Assembly (NCBI RefSeq): GCF_040054535.1
Contig: NC_090784.1
Location: 13,493,501 to 13,557,500, forward strand
DNA: 64,000 nt
From: Antennarius striatus
Lineage: Eukaryota > Chordata > Actinopteri > Lophiiformes > Antennariidae
Direction: 5' to 3'
Made by a program: the position numbers and the translations under genes. Shown here in pieces: positions 61,827 through 64,000 of the stretch. The notes beneath the pieces are model-generated. The model was not told the origin of the DNA. It saw only the letters and a list, made by a program, of their open reading frames with translations, and searched no databases. How positions within the stretch are numbered: position 1 is the first letter of the stretch; every line of letters begins with the position of its first letter.

Positions 61827-62449
61827 CAAACAAACAAAAAACAGTATTCAGAGAATACTCTGATCCCCATTTAATGCATTTAAAACGGATTTTCATGATG
61901 TGTAACATCCGCTCCGGACCTTCAGGACAGGGGTTTTGTTGCGTTCTTGACCGGAATGTTGGATTATTGTGGAAGGCAATTCACTAATAAAAGAACACCC
62001 CCCCCCAAATGAAACATAACACCGTATTTTTGTTTTATATGCCAGCACGTCCATCGTTGGGGATGCGTGATGTGCGTGCTTCGATGCCGTTACCCCTAAG
62101 GGCAGAAAATGTTATCCATTGTGACCCATACTATTTGATATCAAACAGTGGGTTTATTTATTTCATTTGTAATTTGCAATTTTGAACCAAGCGTCTCTGC
62201 CTCGTTACACAAACAAAACTGATAGTTGTGTGAATATTTGAACATGTTCCAATGCTGCCCCTGCTTGCAAGGAATGTGTTTGTACGACCGCGCTCTCATC
62301 AGATCGGTTGTTGAATGGCAATTTTCAATCCTTAGCCCTAACTCATGCCTGCGTCAGCCCATGAGACAGTGACATGACATCATTAGAGTAAATAAAAAGG
62401 ACGGGGTTCGGGACGCCATCGCACTCATTACTCACCTATGCTGTTGTGT

Positions 62450-62970
62450 CTATTTTCTGATGCAGTTTAATCCAAATACTCTACATATGTTGGATATTAA
62501 ACAAACAGCCATTAGAAAATAAAGGAATTTATGACAACCTGTAAAAGAAAGTATGCTGAATACGTGCATCAAAAAAATGTGTAAAATCGAGTTCAGGTGG
62601 CTTTTTATCGACCACCAGGCCTTGAAAACAACTTGAATGGCCTGCCATAATCTAATAAGGGTCCTGATGCCTTCCTTATACCGTACATCCTGAGAGGCTC
62701 CCAGGAATTCCGCTTTGATTGCTGCACATCCTCCCAGTTGCTCCAGTAACTTGGCCATAAAACGCGGATTCGTCTGGAGCATTTGGAGAGTAGTGCAATA
62801 AAGCGTCTGAGACCAAGGTTATTAACTGTGACTAAGGGGTAGAAAACCAGCGGCTGGGACCATTGAAAACTTGGGTCCTCGGACCTTCCCAGCGTCATTT
62901 GTTTCAGCATCTTACCTTGGTAGGAATATTCTGCCATCACTGTTGGTGTCGCATCCTCGGTCTGCTGCAT
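62450..62970 (-). other. unidentified open frame on the minus strand
   Basis: From an acceptor-like sequence (CTTGGTCTCAG, ending near 62804) an open frame runs leftwards. It encodes TLYCTTLQMLQTNPRFMAKL, then LEQLGGCAAIKAEFLGASQD and RTLIRLWQAIQVVFKAWW. A second overlapping frame is also open to 62970. The composition looks protein-like, but I do not recognise the family. It may be a pseudogene or retroposon fragment, or chance. Confidence 0.25.
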
Positions 62971-62972
62971 TC

Positions 62973-62990
62973 GGCCACTGGGTGGCGCTG
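62973..62990 (+). promoter_or_regulatory. CTCF-like site downstream of hoxa11
   Basis: GGCCACTGGGTGGCGCTG matches the CTCF consensus GGCCACCAGGGGGCGCTA at 14 of 18 positions. It lies between hoxa11 and the expected hoxa10. Match made by eye. Confidence 0.4.
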
Positions 62991-63021
62991 CTCAGATCAA
63001 TGTCATTGCCGAGAATTTAGA

Positions 63022-63070
63022 TATAAAAGAAGTTGCCGCTGCGAAAGACGTCATCACCCCAGGATTTCAG
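63022..63070 (+). promoter_or_regulatory. TATA box plus splice donor before hoxa10 (candidate)
   Basis: TATAAAAG at 63022-63029 is followed by GGATTTCAG|GTAGGC, a donor at 63071. This could be a short non-coding first exon of the next Hox gene, which lies beyond the window. A CRE-like GACGTCATC lies between them. Confidence 0.3.
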
Positions 63071-63099
63071 GTAGGCACAAAAACTGATGTCTTCGGGGA

Positions 63100-64000
63100 T
63101 TTAAATGTGATTTGAGACAGTGGGGTTTAAATTTCCTTTATTTTTAAAGAGTTAATTCCGATTTATCGTGATCTGGAAATTTGACCTATTAACAAGGTGT
63201 TTTTCCCCCCAAATACATCTCGTGATCAGGGAAGACGTAAAGTTACCAACAGTAAATTGTAACTTCAAGAAAAAACACTTGTTTCTTTGAGCATCAAATT
63301 AAATTGAAGTTCTCAGGTTGCGCAGTCGTTAGGCCTCGAGTGACTAATGCGCCCTGAGAAATATGATCACAAGGGCCTTCATTCCAAATAATTTGTGGCT
63401 CAGTAACTTTTATAATCCGCACCCACCATTAAAAGTGAATTATTCTACATTTTGTAAAATCAGAACTGATTTACGTTGTTTAGAAATTTTACTATATCAG
63501 CTATTATATAAACGTATGCACACATTAGGAAAAAAAAAGACTGGATAATGTCTCCTGTTGTCATTAAGTTGCCGTTTGTTGTAACGTGAGCGTGTCCTGC
63601 GCGTCATTATGAGTGACTGTCAGTCCACACTGACTGACGGCGACCCCCCCCCCCACACACACAAACACACACACATTTTGACTCAAATTTTCACGACTTT
63701 GCTCGCATTTCTTTCACGAATTGACTCGGTGGATTCAAAAGTTCCATTTAAATAATATAGGGACAACTTGCCGACATTGTATTCTGATTATTGCAGCAAA
63801 TATCAAAGAGGATAAATGTTTATTATCACTCACTGGAGGTAGACGGAAGCAGGTCTGACGCCATGTAAAATGGCTGTACATAAACTGTAGCTCTCATTCT
63901 AGACTTTATGGCTCCAGGCTTATAGGAAAATGGAGATGGATGTTATATCTCAATGTAAACCCATCTTTGGAGACATTTTATGCTGAACTAAATCTGCAGG
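63100..64000. other. right edge, intergenic
   Basis: AT-rich with no exon. A C-run with (CA)n lies at about 63645-63674. No hoxa10 coding sequence or miR-196-like hairpin is reached before the window ends. Confidence 0.45.

Overview
The window is nuclear DNA of a bony fish, most likely a compact-genome percomorph teleost. It has spliced vertebrate genes with short introns, fish-type tRNA-derived SINEs, RTE, L2 and Tc1-like fossils, and very long (TG)n tracts. The protein-coding content is a classic syntenic block, the flank and 5' (posterior) end of a HoxA cluster, in the order jazf1 (+), tax1bp1 (-), hibadh (+), hoxa13 (+), hoxa11 (+). This is the same order and relative orientation as the human JAZF1-TAX1BP1-HIBADH-HOXA13-HOXA11 region. 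No evx1 homeobox lies between hibadh and hoxa13, which are only about 3.7 kb apart. This points to the teleost HoxAb copy (hoxa13b, hoxa11b) rather than HoxAa.

Region by region: 1-11 kb is gene-poor. It has a doubtful Ig-like terminal exon at the left edge, a CpG-rich promoter-like stretch (2.2-3.1 kb) with no assigned gene, a Harbinger-like MITE, several SINEs and (TA)n/(TG)n microsatellites. jazf1 occupies 11.6-24.2 kb in five coding exons (243 codons, the same length as human), with an 8.5-kb first intron. tax1bp1 runs on the minus strand from about 40.7 kb down to 24.3 kb in 17 coding exons (828 aa). Its poly(A) signal lies about 70 bp from that of jazf1, tail to tail. hibadh (41.5-49.0 kb, 8 exons, 329 aa) is divergent from tax1bp1 across a compact promoter region. 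hoxa13 (52.25-53.37 kb, 289 aa) and hoxa11 (59.47-61.26 kb, 278 aa) are two-exon Hox genes with intact homeodomains. The rest (61.3-64 kb) lies between hoxa11 and the next, more 3' Hox gene.

Functionally, the two Hox genes encode posterior patterning transcription factors. jazf1 (zinc-finger chromatin cofactor), tax1bp1 (ubiquitin-binding autophagy receptor) and hibadh (mitochondrial valine catabolism) are unrelated housekeeping-type genes, probably held next to HoxA because their introns carry long-range Hox enhancers. I rebuilt all five reading frames exon by exon from splice sites, and the phases are consistent throughout. I see no bacterial, CRISPR or viral system here. The most interesting points are a GC-AG intron in jazf1, loss of one of two PPxY motifs in Tax1bp1, near-perfect hairpins in tax1bp1 introns, CTCF-like sites flanking hoxa11, and TATA-plus-splice-donor signatures that may mark unannotated non-coding first exons in the Hox cluster.
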